Shown here: one piece after another, positions 11,001 to 21,844 of the stretch
Numbering within the stretch: the stretch's first letter is position 1
Layout: each line of letters begins with the position of its first letter
Made by a program: the position numbers and the translations under genes
Source of the DNA: Oikopleura dioica
Taxonomy: Eukaryota; Chordata; Appendicularia; Copelata; Oikopleuridae
Assembly: GCA_907165135.1 (NCBI GenBank)
Contig: OU015567.1
Span: 10,049,001 to 10,113,000 of the forward strand
Reading direction: 5' to 3'
DNA length: 64,000 nucleotides
The notes under the pieces: generated by a model
Told to the model about the DNA's origin: nothing
Seen by the model: only the letters and a program-made list of their open reading frames with translations
Database searches by the model: none

Positions 11001-11794
11001 AAGCGAATAACTTATTCCGAATAAGGATTGCTTGTTTAAGAGCGTATTTTGAAAATCACCAAAGACCAATTCTAAAAGTGCCAAATTCTCTTTGGGCTGG
11101 AACGCTCACGGGTCCATCTCTTCCAGAGCGCATTTCAATCTTCCTCGAGAACCTAAACGATCCCAGTATATCGTCAGAGTGCAACGATACTTATCTCAAA
11201 CTGTCCTACTTCGTGTGCTATTCCTTCAAAGCTGCGGTCGACAAAGAGCTTTCACCGAAAGGAAAACTCTGGACGATCGAGAATATAATGCTGCTTTTCA
11301 CTGGCGCAATTTATGACGAAAAATGTTTCACATTCGTCACTTCTCAATACGCCAAAAAGGATCTCAATCTTTTCCGAATTCTGAGAAGAATGATGGAAAT
11401 GCTTTGCTTCGGCTCATTAGTCCAGAACGCTCCCTGGGTGGATGTGATAGAAATGCTCAATAAGGATCGGCCAACGAGCACTAGAAAAGTTCTAGAGCTC
11501 AGGCAGACTATGGTCAAGGAAGGCAATGAATTGTGCTTCGAAGTTCCTGTTGTGACGATGACAGCTGAGAAAATAGCAATGATTTCTCTGCAAAAGAAAA
11601 TGACGCTTGTTCAGAGGCAGAAGGAAATTTGCCTTGAGACAGAGAAAGAAATTGATATCATAAAGGTACTGATTCTTTTTGAATTGGGAAATCATCATTT
11701 CTAGTGCCTGAAAATCGACAGTTTGATAAGAGACCAGACCAAATGCGAAAACTTTTCCCTGAACGAAGAATGCTTATATCTTCAATTTTCATAA
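5086..11794 (+). CDS. Giant ankyrin / NPxxWW-repeat / pseudokinase protein (novel architecture)
   Basis: About nine exons, two of them long (8186-10579 and 10621-11665), encode an estimated ~2,100 aa. The N-terminus (5086-5430) has ankyrin-like units (ANGFTAMYWF, TTNRWDKTPLFAAYNTNN). From about 5708 to 9330 about twelve units follow, each centred on NPxxWW or a variant and embedded in helical, leucine/acid-rich sequence. From about 10080 there is a kinase-like fold: a glycine-loop-like GVGKMSF, a lysine strand VLKVFIK, and GYLHENNINHLNLKPSNVLI, in which HRD is replaced by HLN. No DFG is visible, so it is probably a pseudokinase. A further ~330-residue C-terminal region is unrecognised. Well-supported junctions are 5260/5302, 7452/7521, 8156/8186, 10579/10621 and 11665/11705. 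Those near 5430-5540, 5778/5885 and 7881/7964 are uncertain. Ankyrin plus kinase recalls RNase L, but no RNase (KEN) domain is seen. Function unknown. Confidence 0.75.
5700..9340 (+). repeat. Tandem protein repeats with NPxxWW signature (coding)
   Basis: Repeat cores are at about 5708 (NPVQFW), 6050 (NPIVWW), 6325 (RPLFVW), 6733 (NPIRWW), 6967 (SPLQWW), 7258 (HSLVFW), 7523 (NPLLLW), 7759 (NPLIWW), 7993 (FPVVWW), 8265 (NPLTWW), 8464 (GALVLW) and 9287 (NPFSWG). Spacing of the first eleven, introns removed, is roughly 50-135 codons, mostly 65-97. Each core is followed within ~12 residues by a leucine-rich helix (for example LEVLEKI, GELLTAL, FLKVI). DNA identity between units is low, so this is an old, diverged protein repeat and not a recent duplication. 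Confidence 0.7.
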
Positions 11795-14291
11795 CGCTGC
11801 TATAAATATACCGCTGCTATACGATATTTCTAGTAATAAATAAAATTCTGACGAGCTCAGCCTAAAAGTCCAATCAGCGTTGTTAACCGCGCGGTCGATC
11901 AACGCCGGTACACTCCACAACGTGTGATGCCTTTTTTAGATTATGTTTAATTTTCGGCCAAGTGCCCGTTCTCACATTCTAATTTCCACCCGTTTACAAA
12001 CATAATCGCCCCAGTTGCACATTTATGAACCACGTGGACCGTGTGGCAATTTTCACAATTTTGCAAGATCGTAAAAAATTGTCATCGGAATGCGACAATT
12101 ACAAGCAGTTCCTCGTTCACCGTATTCGATTGACGCACACGTGGCTGATGAAAAAGAATTCCAAAAGACGCAAAAAGGGATTATTGACGGTTTTGTGATG
12201 CAAAAGTCGGAAGTAAAAAAAGAGGCCCACAGGGATTTCCGACAGAAACATGTGTAAAAATACGTATTCTTCCAGGGGTTAAAGACTGTGGTTGATTTTA
12301 GATCCTTACTTACTGCTTCAAACTCTACTTTGAATAAGAAGAACTTTAAAAAGCCTCTTTGAAATAACGTTTTTTGGAGCACGCTCTCCAAAGAAATCGA
12401 ATCATGAATTTTAAAGTGAGGATTTCGTGCGTTTTCGGTTTTCCGCTGAATACTATTTCGTCAAAATTCACACTTTTTTAAATCAATTGGTGGTCCACTT
12501 GCACCACGCAGCGCATTTCAAACGAACCCTTTCTTCGTTTCTATCACTTTCCGATTCGCTCGTTTGTTTTAAGCTGAGTTGGATAATCCTTTTTATGTAT
12601 ACCTTTTTGAGCCTCTTTTCTCGGGCGCTATTACAAAGGTTCAATTTTCCTGACTAAATATTTAATCGAGTCTACTTTCACGTTTCACGTTTCTGTAGAA
12701 CTTCTTTCTTATTTCGATCTGACAGCAGCAGCAAAATATTTTCAGCGATAAAAGCGCCGCGCAGATCCAAGTTCAAAGGAAAAGAACTGCCGTAAAATTT
12801 GGGTACTTATCCGCGTGTATTTAGACTGTTGCCGATAAAGGACTGTCAAACAAAGTCGGGAAATGGGAGCTACTGATTGTGATTGAACGGTTAAGCACTT
12901 TGTCAAACGACAGTTTATCGGAAGCCGCAATTAGGGCCGAGAAAAAATAAACGCGTGGTCTTCCACACACACGTGTCCAGATTTTGAGGGACAAATACAG
13001 CTTGATTTACTCCTTGACCCCTTCTCAGAATATCTACTGAACCAAAAGAGATTCTAAAAGTTCCTTTTTCTACAATCTTTAATGCAGGGAGCACCTTACA
13101 CGATCGAAATTAGACATCGTATAAGAATAAGTCGTGTAGGTCATCCGAAGCGTAGCCGCAGCTGAATCGTTTCCGTGATCGACATGACGTCCTTTTCCTC
13201 TCACTTTCCAACACCAGTTGCAATCAATTTTCGCTTTCCGAAATCGAAAGTTCAAACTTCAGCAAAAGGAAACAATGAGGCTGACCGCAAAGAGGATCAA
13301 TCTTTCAGAAAAACGGGCGCACGTTTCTTACAGTCACCGAATCAAGAAATATTAAGAAGCCGCTATTCAACCGCCAGCTTTTTCTTAGTAAATAAAGCCT
13401 TCATTGTACTTATCATTGATACCGTGTCAACTAATGTTGACTTGTCATCTGAGGGGAGAATGATAAGGTTCAATTTTCATTCCCTAACTGTGAGCACCAC
13501 GAAATCACCGAGTCGGATTTCTTTTGAATTATGATATCTCACGTTTGCAAAAGGATTTTTACGGATCGTCATTCTTCCTGAAATCGACCAAAAACCGCGT
13601 TTTTCTTTATTGAAATAAACAGCGAAGTTCAAGCGTTGAACTATTTATTTTCAAATTTTGAGAGTCTTCGTTTATCTTTCCTTTCGATTTTTCTTTCTAT
13701 CTGAAAATCAGTTTGCACCCTTGTTTGATGATAAGGAACTCCCGCCGAGTTTGATCCAAAATTTGAGATCCCGTATCTCATGTTAGAGAATTAAAAAAGT
13801 GACACGTCTAGGATTATAATTACGAATCATAATTGGAGTGCAAAGTTTGTAACACACTCGTTTTCAATAAATTCAGTTGAAGCTAATGGCCGGCTGATGA
13901 TAAACAAGGTCAAACTTGCAGACATTCTTTCAATCGAATGTTACCGGCGCTAATAAAGAATAGAAACAGCATCACAAGTTCCGACGAATTTCTAAAAAGA
14001 AAAGATGGAATTTTCTTTCGCTAAGCGAGAAACAGCCAGGGTCAAGTAAAAAGACGACAAAGGCCCCTCGCCCGTCCGATCATGCAGACTTATCCGTATT
14101 ATTTACGTTCTTTCACGTTTTCATGCATCAGCCGGCTGTCAATTCGTGCACTTGAGAGCGAAACGTGTTTCAGGGCTTGACTTCCTTTTAACGACTCGAT
14201 ATGCCGTGTTCGACTACTTCCGTGTTTGTAATTGAATGAGTACACAACGTTGACACAAATCTTTGTACTGATGTTCTTCGAAAATGAAGAG
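11795..14291. other. 2.5-kb gene-free region
   Basis: After AATAAA-type signals near 11835 I find no exon chain with conserved protein features on either strand. The short open frames are low-complexity and unlinked. The region may hold distal regulatory DNA for the secreted gene at 14292, or divergent non-coding sequence. Confidence 0.35.
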
Positions 14292-16325
14292 ATGGTTAAA
14301 TTAGCTCTGGTTTTATTTGAAACGATTTTAGCCCTGAAATGCGTCGGGCCTTTGGAATTCAACTGCAAATACAACTGTAGATATGGTTAGGTTATTGGGA
14401 CTATATTTATTTAAGGACTTAAAATGTTTTAGAATTCATGAAAAACATGAGGAACAAAATGTTGTGGATATGCATTTGCTGCGATGCGAAAAGATTGACT
14501 CTAGTTTTGCGAATTGTAAAAATTTAATATTAGCGGCATTTTTGTAGCAAGCGGTCTGGCAGAGTGAACAGAAAAGTGGCCGAGGCCAAGCGAAAGTTAT
14601 TTTGAACAGGTGCGGCGAATCTCCTTTCCTTATTTGGAGATGAGCAAAGCGAATCCACAACATCCCCCAGATTCGGGTGCAGCATGTGATGAGTAGAATT
14701 TTCGCGCGAAGTTTGCAGATTTGATAAAGTCCACCAATGTTCAAATATTCTTTTCTGATCGCGGATTAATTTTATAAAGCTTATTTTTATTTGCGCGATT
14801 TGATCTTCTATGCGGGCACGGTAGTTTGCGGCGTACCAGAAGAAATAGCTGTAAATGCAGTGGGAATGAAACCCAATCGGTTGTGTGTTGCTGTAGCTGT
14901 GCTGTGGGAATGATACCCAATTAATTTTTGCAGATTTTTGAGCTGTGCAGAAGCGGAATGATACCCAGTTTTCCATGCGGGGTCCAGTCTGTATCATTTA
15001 TGCGGTTGCAAGAGCAGAATTGAAGTCCGATTTCCAATGCGCTGACGGCGATTAACTTATTTTTTGACGAGAAGAGATAAATTTTATATAATTTTGCGAT
15101 ACTCCCTTCCCCCCAGTTAATCGTCGGGTAATCGGTTTTTTGTAGGCGGCTTGTAGCAATTTAAAATTTGTAGCGATTTCATTGGAAATTCGTTCAGCTG
15201 AAATTCGTCCAAATGCTTGCTTGGAATTTCGTTCGGCTGAAGATTCGTCCAACGGCAAAATTTATTGGAATTCGTCTAGCAAGAATTCGTCCAAAAGCTT
15301 TAATGGAAATTCGTCTCGCTAGAAATTCGTCCAAAGGCGTGCGATCCACAACGGTAAAATAAATAAAGGAAATCCACCAGTGAGCTAGTCCACCAGCGAA
15401 TAAATCCAAAAAAGTTCCCAAAATAATGACGACAGTGCAGATTTATCTGTAGCCATTGCGGGGATTTACTTACAGGAGGTTTTTATTTTCGTTTTATCTG
15501 GAACCAATTTCTTGTTTGATCCACAGATAGCATCCTGAAACCAATTTCGTTGTTTGGTGCCAGTTTTCTCTTTTTGCAGCTTTCCTCCAGCGCGGGGTCG
15601 TTAATTCCTGGTACCAATTTCTTGTTTGGTGCCAGTTGATTCTCTTGGAGGTGTCCTCCGTCGCGGGTTCTTCGTGTCCTGGTACCAATTTGTTGTGGAT
15701 ATGCATTTGCTGCGATGCGAAAAGATTGACTCTAGTTTTGCGAATTGTAAAAATTTAATATTAGCGGCATTTTTGTAGCAAGCGGTCTGGCAGAGTGAAC
15801 AGAAAAGTGGCCGAGGCCAAGCGAAAGTTATTTTGAACAGGTGCGGCGAATCTCCTTTCCTTATTTGGAGATGAGCAAAGCGAATCCACAACAAAAAGAT
15901 GTTCTGTTCCTCAATGCAAGGCAATTCAAGACGGATGCATGAATAACTGTAGGATTCCGGAATGCCAGGTAGATTTGATATTGATTCTGCATTTAAAACT
16001 AGCTTTATTTTAGCCATTTAAAACTCCGCCTCCAACTACAACTACAGCTCTTGTTATTCAAACTACCCCAAGAATTTCAACAACTCCGAAGAGAAGATGT
16101 CAACTGGGATTTTACGAAATCACCCAAGAGGAAAGCTATAAACCTCTATTTGCCAGATTTGGCTGCGAAGATGGAATTCATCATGGTGAAAATGGATATG
16201 GAGGCACAAGTTATTGTAATTATAATTTCTTCGATTTTCTTCACGGGCCTTACAGTATCTCACGCGAAGGAGATTCGATTATTTGTTCATACAAATGTTA
16301 CGGCTGTTTGCCTGATAAAAATTAA
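14292..16325 (+). CDS. Secreted cysteine-rich protein gene, split by an LTR element
   Basis: Exon 1 (14292-14385) starts with a signal peptide (MVKLALVLFETILALKC) and ends after a Cys-containing stretch. A 47-bp GT-AG intron follows. Exon 2 (14433-14459) is then cut by the 1.4-kb LTR element and resumes at about 15898-15968, in the same frame once one 4-bp target copy is discounted. It encodes five more cysteines. Exon 3 (16014-16325) has a Thr/Pro linker (TPPPTTTTA) and a second Cys-rich segment ending CYGCLPDKN. Without the element the frame would be about 167 aa. With it the reading frame is broken, unless the element is removed by splicing. The family is not recognised; a small extracellular-matrix or house-type protein is possible. 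AATAAA follows the stop. Confidence 0.7.
14460..14662 (-). repeat. LTR (left copy; 3' LTR in element orientation)
   Basis: This 203-bp terminal repeat is identical by eye to 15691-15893. It is bounded by the AAAA target copy on the left and the polypurine tract (minus strand) on the right. Confidence 0.9.
15170..15345. repeat. Degenerate tandem repeats inside the LTR element
   Basis: A unit of about 15-35 bp built on AAATTCGTCCAAA / GGAAATTCGTCT recurs at least seven times. Upstream, at 14850-15030, GTGGGAATGATACCCA-like units recur three or four times. These make up much of the non-coding interior. Confidence 0.6.
15500..15690 (-). repeat. Multiplied primer-binding-site segment
   Basis: The plus strand carries four copies of a segment around (G)GTACCAATTTCTTGTTTG or close variants, two of them followed by GTGCCAG. 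On the minus strand each gives a TGG-starting, tRNA-complementary-looking motif. The copy next to the LTR is the likely functional primer site. Confidence 0.5.
15691..15893 (-). repeat. LTR (right copy; 5' LTR in element orientation)
   Basis: Identical by eye over 203 bp to the left copy and immediately followed by the AAAA target-site copy. Identity of the pair implies a young insertion. Confidence 0.9.
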
Positions 16326-17594
16326 TAAATATTTTCGCAAAGAAATCGGAAAGAACTCGTTGATTGATGGAATATTTTCAGCTCACAAATTCGTGAGTGA
16401 CGTTTTGATCAAAAGTGCTGCTCAACGGGAGCTGGTAATTTTCTCCTTCAATTTGGATCGATAACTCTGGCCACTTTTCCAAACAATCCGTTTTTCGTAA
16501 TCCTTGTGGTTCAATAATCTCAGCCTCCGTAACTGCTCGTTATTTGACTCAGCCAAAAACATATGTGGTGTCATAATCACATGATTTTTGTTGCAAGAAA
16601 CGTGAGGGGATCTTCCCAGTTTCGGGAAATGAAATTGATGAAGTGATTCTTTGTTGGATAACCAAAAACCACCAGAATCGCCAAAAAGCCAGCTAGATAA
16701 TAACTAGCCGCGTCAACTTGCATTCTAACGTCCTCTCATTTCGAGCCAGAACGCGAGATAGTTAGCAGCGAGCCGAGAAGACATTATGAACATATAATGA
16801 CATTTGATTAAATCTCCAACGATGTGCAAATCGGATCGCACGAGTCACATTACCTTGACCGACAAATAGACAAACTTTGACAAAACAACTCGTTTTCACC
16901 CGCAAAAACCACTTCAATCGACATTTTTCCACGTTTTCAGTGAACAAGGCGTGCCTCAAAATAGCGGTCTAACAGGCTGACATCCCCTTGAAAACTGTGT
17001 CCAACTTCTAGTCTGGGATTATCCTCAAGAGAGCTCGAATCGGGACCACGCTTCCGCTCGGGATCGACTAACGTAAGAACCCGAAGTTTTTTGAAAAAAT
17101 AAGAAACGTCGCTTCCGAAGGATTTTTATCCGATTGTTCTTTTCGAGGAACACCTACAGGAGAATTCGAACTTTTCTCTTCAAAATCTCGATCCAGTAAA
17201 CTATCAGACAATTTGCCCGATTGAATATTGATTTACAGGCTTCATTGAAGATGACCTTGCATATTTACCAATAAAACTTATTACAGGATCAATAATTACT
17301 GTCGATCAGACACTTCAAGGTCATACTTTCGCCGGGCTCTCAATCAGCTGATCCATTCCATTTACAAATTAACCTAAAATGGAGAGCTACTCCGATCAGC
17401 TTATTCTCACTACCGTTTGCCACTCTTGCAGTCAGAGAGCAACATATTTCATCGGCAACGCTTCTTTTTCGAAACAGAGAAAAGACCGAAATTATTTTAG
17501 AAAAGTTCTCAATAAAATCAAAGCGTCTATCTATCTCAAGCACGAGTCGGTTTCTTACTCCACTAACAGGTACTTATCTAAGCTTAAATCAAAG
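16326..17594. other. Gene-free interval
   Basis: No supported exon on either strand. The frame of the next gene stays open back to an ATG at 17379, so part of the right end could be coding. I prefer the start at 17595, which has a better context and lies just downstream of an acceptor-like ACTAACAG. Confidence 0.35.
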
Positions 17595-18343
17595 ATGGCA
17601 AAAATCTTAAGCACGCTGTCTGAAAATTACGAAAGGATGAACATTTCTGACATGGAAACTCAAAACGCGCCGGAAGGAGACTTGATCGCCGACCACCTCA
17701 GTGAAGAAACATCGCGAGAAGCTGAACTTGATTCGAGCATGATGCAGGTTAGCTCAGAAAAAACTGCCCTCTTATCGTTTTCAGATGGAAGCAGAAGGAG
17801 AATTAGATCCAGACAGTCTCAGCTCGGATTCCTGTTCTGATGGCTCTTGCGAAGAAGACCTGGAACACTTGGAGGCAGAAAATAATGACAATCAGATGAA
17901 TCAAGCTTCTGCAGGCTCAGATATGTCCGCTTCTGGACTCGGCGAGGATATTATATACTCTGAGTCGGATGAAAATACCTCTGATATTGTCGATGAAATT
18001 GACGGCTACTGCAAAGTCCAGGACTGCTACGAATATGAAGAGACCTTGACAGTTTCTCAGGGAGGTTCAAAATTATTTTTTTTTTCATTCAAAAACAATT
18101 GCTTTTCGAACCCTAGAAAGCCTGAGTCGGACAACTACTGTGGCGAATTCGGCCAAATTTGCTCGGACACTTCACTTTCCATCTCCGACTGGTCTTTCGG
18201 TCCAGATCAGAGCATAGGTACCTATGTCGATTTTGCTCAATAAATTTCTTGATTTCTTGATCTTGGAAGACACTGTTTCTGAAACTACAAGCCTGCTTGA
18301 CTCGGCGGAACTATCAGAAGAGCGACACAGAACATACGTGTAA
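17595..18343 (+). CDS. Acidic Ser/Glu-rich protein, four exons
   Basis: Exons 17595-17747, 17785 to about 18060, about 18117-18217 and 18270-18343 give a strongly acidic product of about 200 aa (for example DPDSLSSDSCSDGSCEEDLE), ending in a Glu/Arg-rich tail. Junctions 1 and 3 agree in phase. At the second junction the canonical GTTCAA donor puts the next exon out of frame. The frame that keeps the acidic composition needs either a non-GT donor (GG-AG) or read-through of a T-rich 52-bp stretch, so that part is doubtful. An in-frame Met at 17379 would add 72 basic residues. No family is recognised; the composition suggests a nuclear or scaffold protein. Confidence 0.5.
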
Positions 18344-19495
18344 AATTCTGTAGAAAATAAAATTTGATGAAGTTGTTAAATCCTAATTCGCAAATTTAGA
18401 ATGCTCCGACAACTATTTTGTGAAAATCTGTCGTAGCACCATTAACGAAGTCATCATATCTAAATTTAGCCTGCAATCGAGGAAAAGTTAGCGTAAACAC
18501 CTGCAAATCCATTTGGCCGCTGAAAGCCAATATTTGTGAGCTCGTTTTCGACGTCCTTGACCGGAAAACAGCGACATAATCGACTACGCATTAGCCAAAT
18601 GATTTTTGACTAAATTTCAAAGAAAAAAACAATCGAGTTTTCTTTTCTCGATGCACCTTTTTATCGGATTAAAAGACCTTTATTTAATGAAAATTATCCG
18701 CTGCTGGATTATTCCACGTTTTGGGCGAGTGATGAAAATTTAATGTGAATTCTTCGGAACAAACCTCTTGCCGGCGTACGTTGCGTTTCGCTTTTGATGC
18801 TCTTTTCATTTGAAACAAATGCCGGAATAATATTTTCACGAGCTGACTGGAGCTGACAGCGTTTACAGAAATTCTTTAATTGAAATTGCCTATTAATACC
18901 TGCGTCTAAAGACGAGACCGTTGCAGTAAAAGTAGAGCTGTCAAATAAAGCACCCAACTAACGGATGAGCCCGTCAAGCGAAAGTTTACATGTGAGAAAA
19001 TTTATTTTAATTCATGCGCTCATCCAAGGCGGGGTTGCCGATTCGGTCACAAAAAGTGATGTGAGGCCACGTTGACTGATAGGGGGATCATGTCTTCTGA
19101 TATAATTATCCGGGTACTCAATCGATAGCCCGGTCACTACTCGCCGCTAAATACCGTTTTCGTAAAAGAAAAAATAGCTTTGAAACTGACATCATCATAA
19201 ACACATATCTTGAGAACTGATAAGCTCGGCTTTCCAAGATTGGCAAAAACGAAATCTCCAAAAGCATCGAAAAAGGCAGAATCGAGCTAATGCTATCGTA
19301 ACGAGCCGATTCTAGTGATTGGGAGAGATTCTGTTTCACTTCTATTTCACCCACTTTTTTCGATTGAAGATGACCGGAAATGAAGACACGTTGGAATTAT
19401 ACCTTCTGATCAAAAGGAATAAACACCATAAATTAACAATCGAGCTGATAAGGCAGTCATGATTTTGGAGTTTTATCATCGGGCGCGTAACACCT

Positions 19496-19592
19496 CTGTT
19501 TTACTGTACTTACAGTAGAACAAGGTGGGAGTCGAGTGAAAATCGCTTACTGCGATTTCTCAATTTTTAGCGCTACTCAAGGGTAGCTGCAA
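19496..19592 (+). repeat. Structured repeat copy A (candidate ncRNA)
   Basis: Three consecutive stem-loops can be drawn: ACTGT-ACTT-ACAGT, AAATCGC-TTACT-GCGATTT, and GCTACT-CAAG-GGTAGC. Copy B, 191 bp downstream, keeps all three with base changes that preserve pairing. The strand is arbitrary because the stems are symmetrical. Confidence 0.55.
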
Positions 19593-19686
19593 CTGAATAA
19601 TGAGGAACTGAACATCATAAAAAGGACTCTGATGGAATCGGTCTGCCGAATTTCGGACGATTCATTGATGGTGTGAGTCCCGTCTT

Positions 19687-19783
19687 TGTTTTACTGTACT
19701 TACAGTAGAACAAGATGGTGGCAGAGTGAGGGGAATCGCTTGCAGCGATTCCAATTTTTTGAGCTACCTACGGGTGGCAGCAA
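19687..19783 (+). repeat. Structured repeat copy B (candidate ncRNA)
   Basis: The same order of three hairpins as copy A. The middle stem is GGAATCGC/GCGATTCC, where copy A has AAATCGC/GCGATTT, and the third is GCTACC/GGTGGC, where copy A has GCTACT/GGTAGC. The loops keep their lengths (4, 5 and 4 nt). Confidence 0.55.
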
Positions 19784-21703
19784 AATACAACTTATCATTG
19801 ATATTCAAAGTTAGCTGTCCTCTCAAGGATTTCCACACGTCCTCTAAACTTGTGGAGAGATTTTGATGAGTATCCAAAAATTTGGCGACATTTTTGTGGA
19901 GTATAAGAAATGTGCTTGCACGTTTTCGCAAAGAGGAATTCTCACTCCATCTCAAGGGTTCCTTTGAGTCTCCTTGAATGAGCCCAAATACCAGCACAAA
20001 GTGCGCAGCCGCATCGTTTCTAGCAAAATTTCAGCACTCGGAAAATTTGTTGAACAACCCCTCAGCCACGAGTTCCGAAAAGGCTGAGAATCGCGGTCAG
20101 AATTATGAAAGAACGGGGCCGCGGTTGTTGACTCTAATCGACCGAGCAGGAATTTTTGAGTGTGAAGAGAACTGACAGCTGAAACGAGTTTTGGAAGGAA
20201 GATGCGCCGTTTTCATTAATTAATTGCCGAAAAACGAATCAGTGTTGATTAGCCGCCTGGATGAGAGATTTTGGCTTTTTTATCGAATAAAGCTGCCAGA
20301 TTTTTTTTCGCTTGCAAATGTTGACTTAGAACTAATCTGGCTCAATTAATTTTATCACTTTAAATTTATTGGAACACGTATTGGCCTCTTTAGAGATGTC
20401 CATTACTGTCTAGCCTTTAGTGGAACGTACCGTAAGAACTGTAGATAATCCTCTAGTGGGTAGGTCACTTTTGCGTGTCATTACCCGAAACCGGTTTCTA
20501 AAAGTTACGGTAATTTCGGAAAGGAGCTCCTTTTTGGAGCTTTGCAAATATTGAGTAATTCTCTAGAACACGTTACGTATCCTTACGGATACCTCGTTGT
20601 TGTTGATAGTGTTACGGTTGAAAAATGAGGGCGCTCAATTACAGTAAGCCACTGATTTATGGTCTTTCTTTCGATCGGATTTTATTCAAAAATGCTCCTT
20701 TTGATCGTCGAAAATTCGATGATGATGATGGGGTGATCGAAATTTATGTGGAAGTTTAGGCAGCCGCGGTTGAACTTTAGCTTTTGAGCAAATTGACGAT
20801 GTATTTTTGCAGCTTTTTCGGTTCGAATTATCAGACTCAACATCATCATTGAGGATCACCCCGATGGTTTCATAGTTGCTCAACGATCGAGCATTATACA
20901 AGTCCAGAGTTGATTCCGCTCTTGATTTGGACAGGGGATGTTTGCTAAGATCGAGTCCGACAACGACGGAAGCAGGAGATTCCGCAATTCTGCGACTAGA
21001 ATTGATCGATCCTTCATTCTAAGTAAAATCAAAACCGCAGAGTTTAAACTCCGGCTCTTATCTTCTACCCATCTCTTTTCAAGATAACACGAAATGGTTC
21101 AAAATGGATACGGAAATATTTTGAATAAAGACCGCGTGTTCAATCAAAGCTTCTGGCAACTCGTAAAGATAAAGAAGAAGGAATTCCTTCTAAAAAATTA
21201 AGCATTTTTTAAACCTTATCTTTCAGGCTAGTTCAGCTGGTGCAGAAGAGTTACCCGTCGACGAACATGCAATTTGAATGTCAGAAACTCTTTTAGAGAA
21301 AAAATTGAGAGCTACCTTTTTAGAAAAAATTTTGGAAAAAAATTCTTGAAACATAAACTTCTTCGTCATTTTTACGAAACTTGCTCGTTTGAAAAACGAG
21401 CTGGACACCTCTCTTGTGATTCACTGAGCCTGCGTTCTAGCCTAATGGGCTCTAACGAGTTAAGAATGATTATTGCAACGTGTTTTAGAGTACTCCAAAT
21501 TGCCACCTACTAATCAAGGGTTTACAAAATCGCCGACGCTTAAAATCTGAAATTTTCTAACGATCCAGACGCGTTCCGATGCCTATACTTACTTCTATTC
21601 GAGTTTCCTAATTTCCCACAGCTGATCGACAAAGTCATCACTTCGTATTCCCGCTGCGTGTACTCATTATTTTCTAGCGCGATTGCGATAATGCGCTTTC
21701 CTC

Positions 21704-21745
21704 CAGGTGGCGTTGCAGAAACAGCGCCGCGCTGCGCATATTTAA
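21704..21745 (+). promoter_or_regulatory. Core promoter of secreted-family copy 1
   Basis: CAGGTGGCG at 21704 and a TATA-like TATTTAA at 21739 lie ~100 bp before the start codon. The intronless paralogue has the same pair of motifs upstream. Confidence 0.45.
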
Positions 21746-21844
21746 GCACTCGTCAGCGGCTTGAGGAATCATCCAGCCTTCCGATATTACAAAAAAACTA
21801 ATAAGGGAAGCTCAAGTGAGCCTTTTTTGAAGTTGAAAATAAAA

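Larger units (their letters stand above)
14460..15893 (-). mobile_element. Short non-autonomous LTR retrotransposon (TRIM-like), 1,434 bp
   Basis: Two 203-bp direct repeats, identical as far as I can read, bound the element. Each starts TGTTGTGGAT and ends ATCCACAACA, so the termini are TG...CA inverted repeats. AAAA flanks both sides (14456-14459 and 15894-15897), a 4-bp target duplication. Read on the minus strand, a tRNA-primer-like site TGGTACCAGGACACG lies about 2 bases inside the right-hand LTR, and a polypurine tract GGGGGA abuts the left-hand LTR, so the element points leftward. The ~1-kb interior has no retroviral-type coding capacity, only short tandem repeats. It must therefore be mobilised in trans. 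Confidence 0.85.
18344..21844. other. 3.5-kb gene-poor region with a structured repeat pair
   Basis: No protein gene is supported. The main content is the pair of ~97-bp structured repeats near 19.5-19.8 kb, a GTATCCTTACGGATAC palindrome near 20578, a GATGATGATGATG run near 20718, and at the right end the promoter of the secreted-family copy 1. Confidence 0.4.

Noticed and set aside
5086-11794. RNase L or IRE1 orthologue
   Set aside because: Ankyrin units plus a kinase-like domain suggested it, but no KEN ribonuclease motifs follow the kinase part and the large NPxxWW region has no counterpart in those proteins.
12053-13534. Open frames in the 12-13.5 kb region as genes
   Set aside because: They are short, low in complexity, show no linked exons or known motifs, and have the base composition of spacer DNA.
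20577-20592. GTATCCTTACGGATAC hairpin as a histone 3' stem-loop
   Set aside because: Stem and loop do not match the GGCTCTTTTCAGAGCC histone consensus and no histone gene is nearby.
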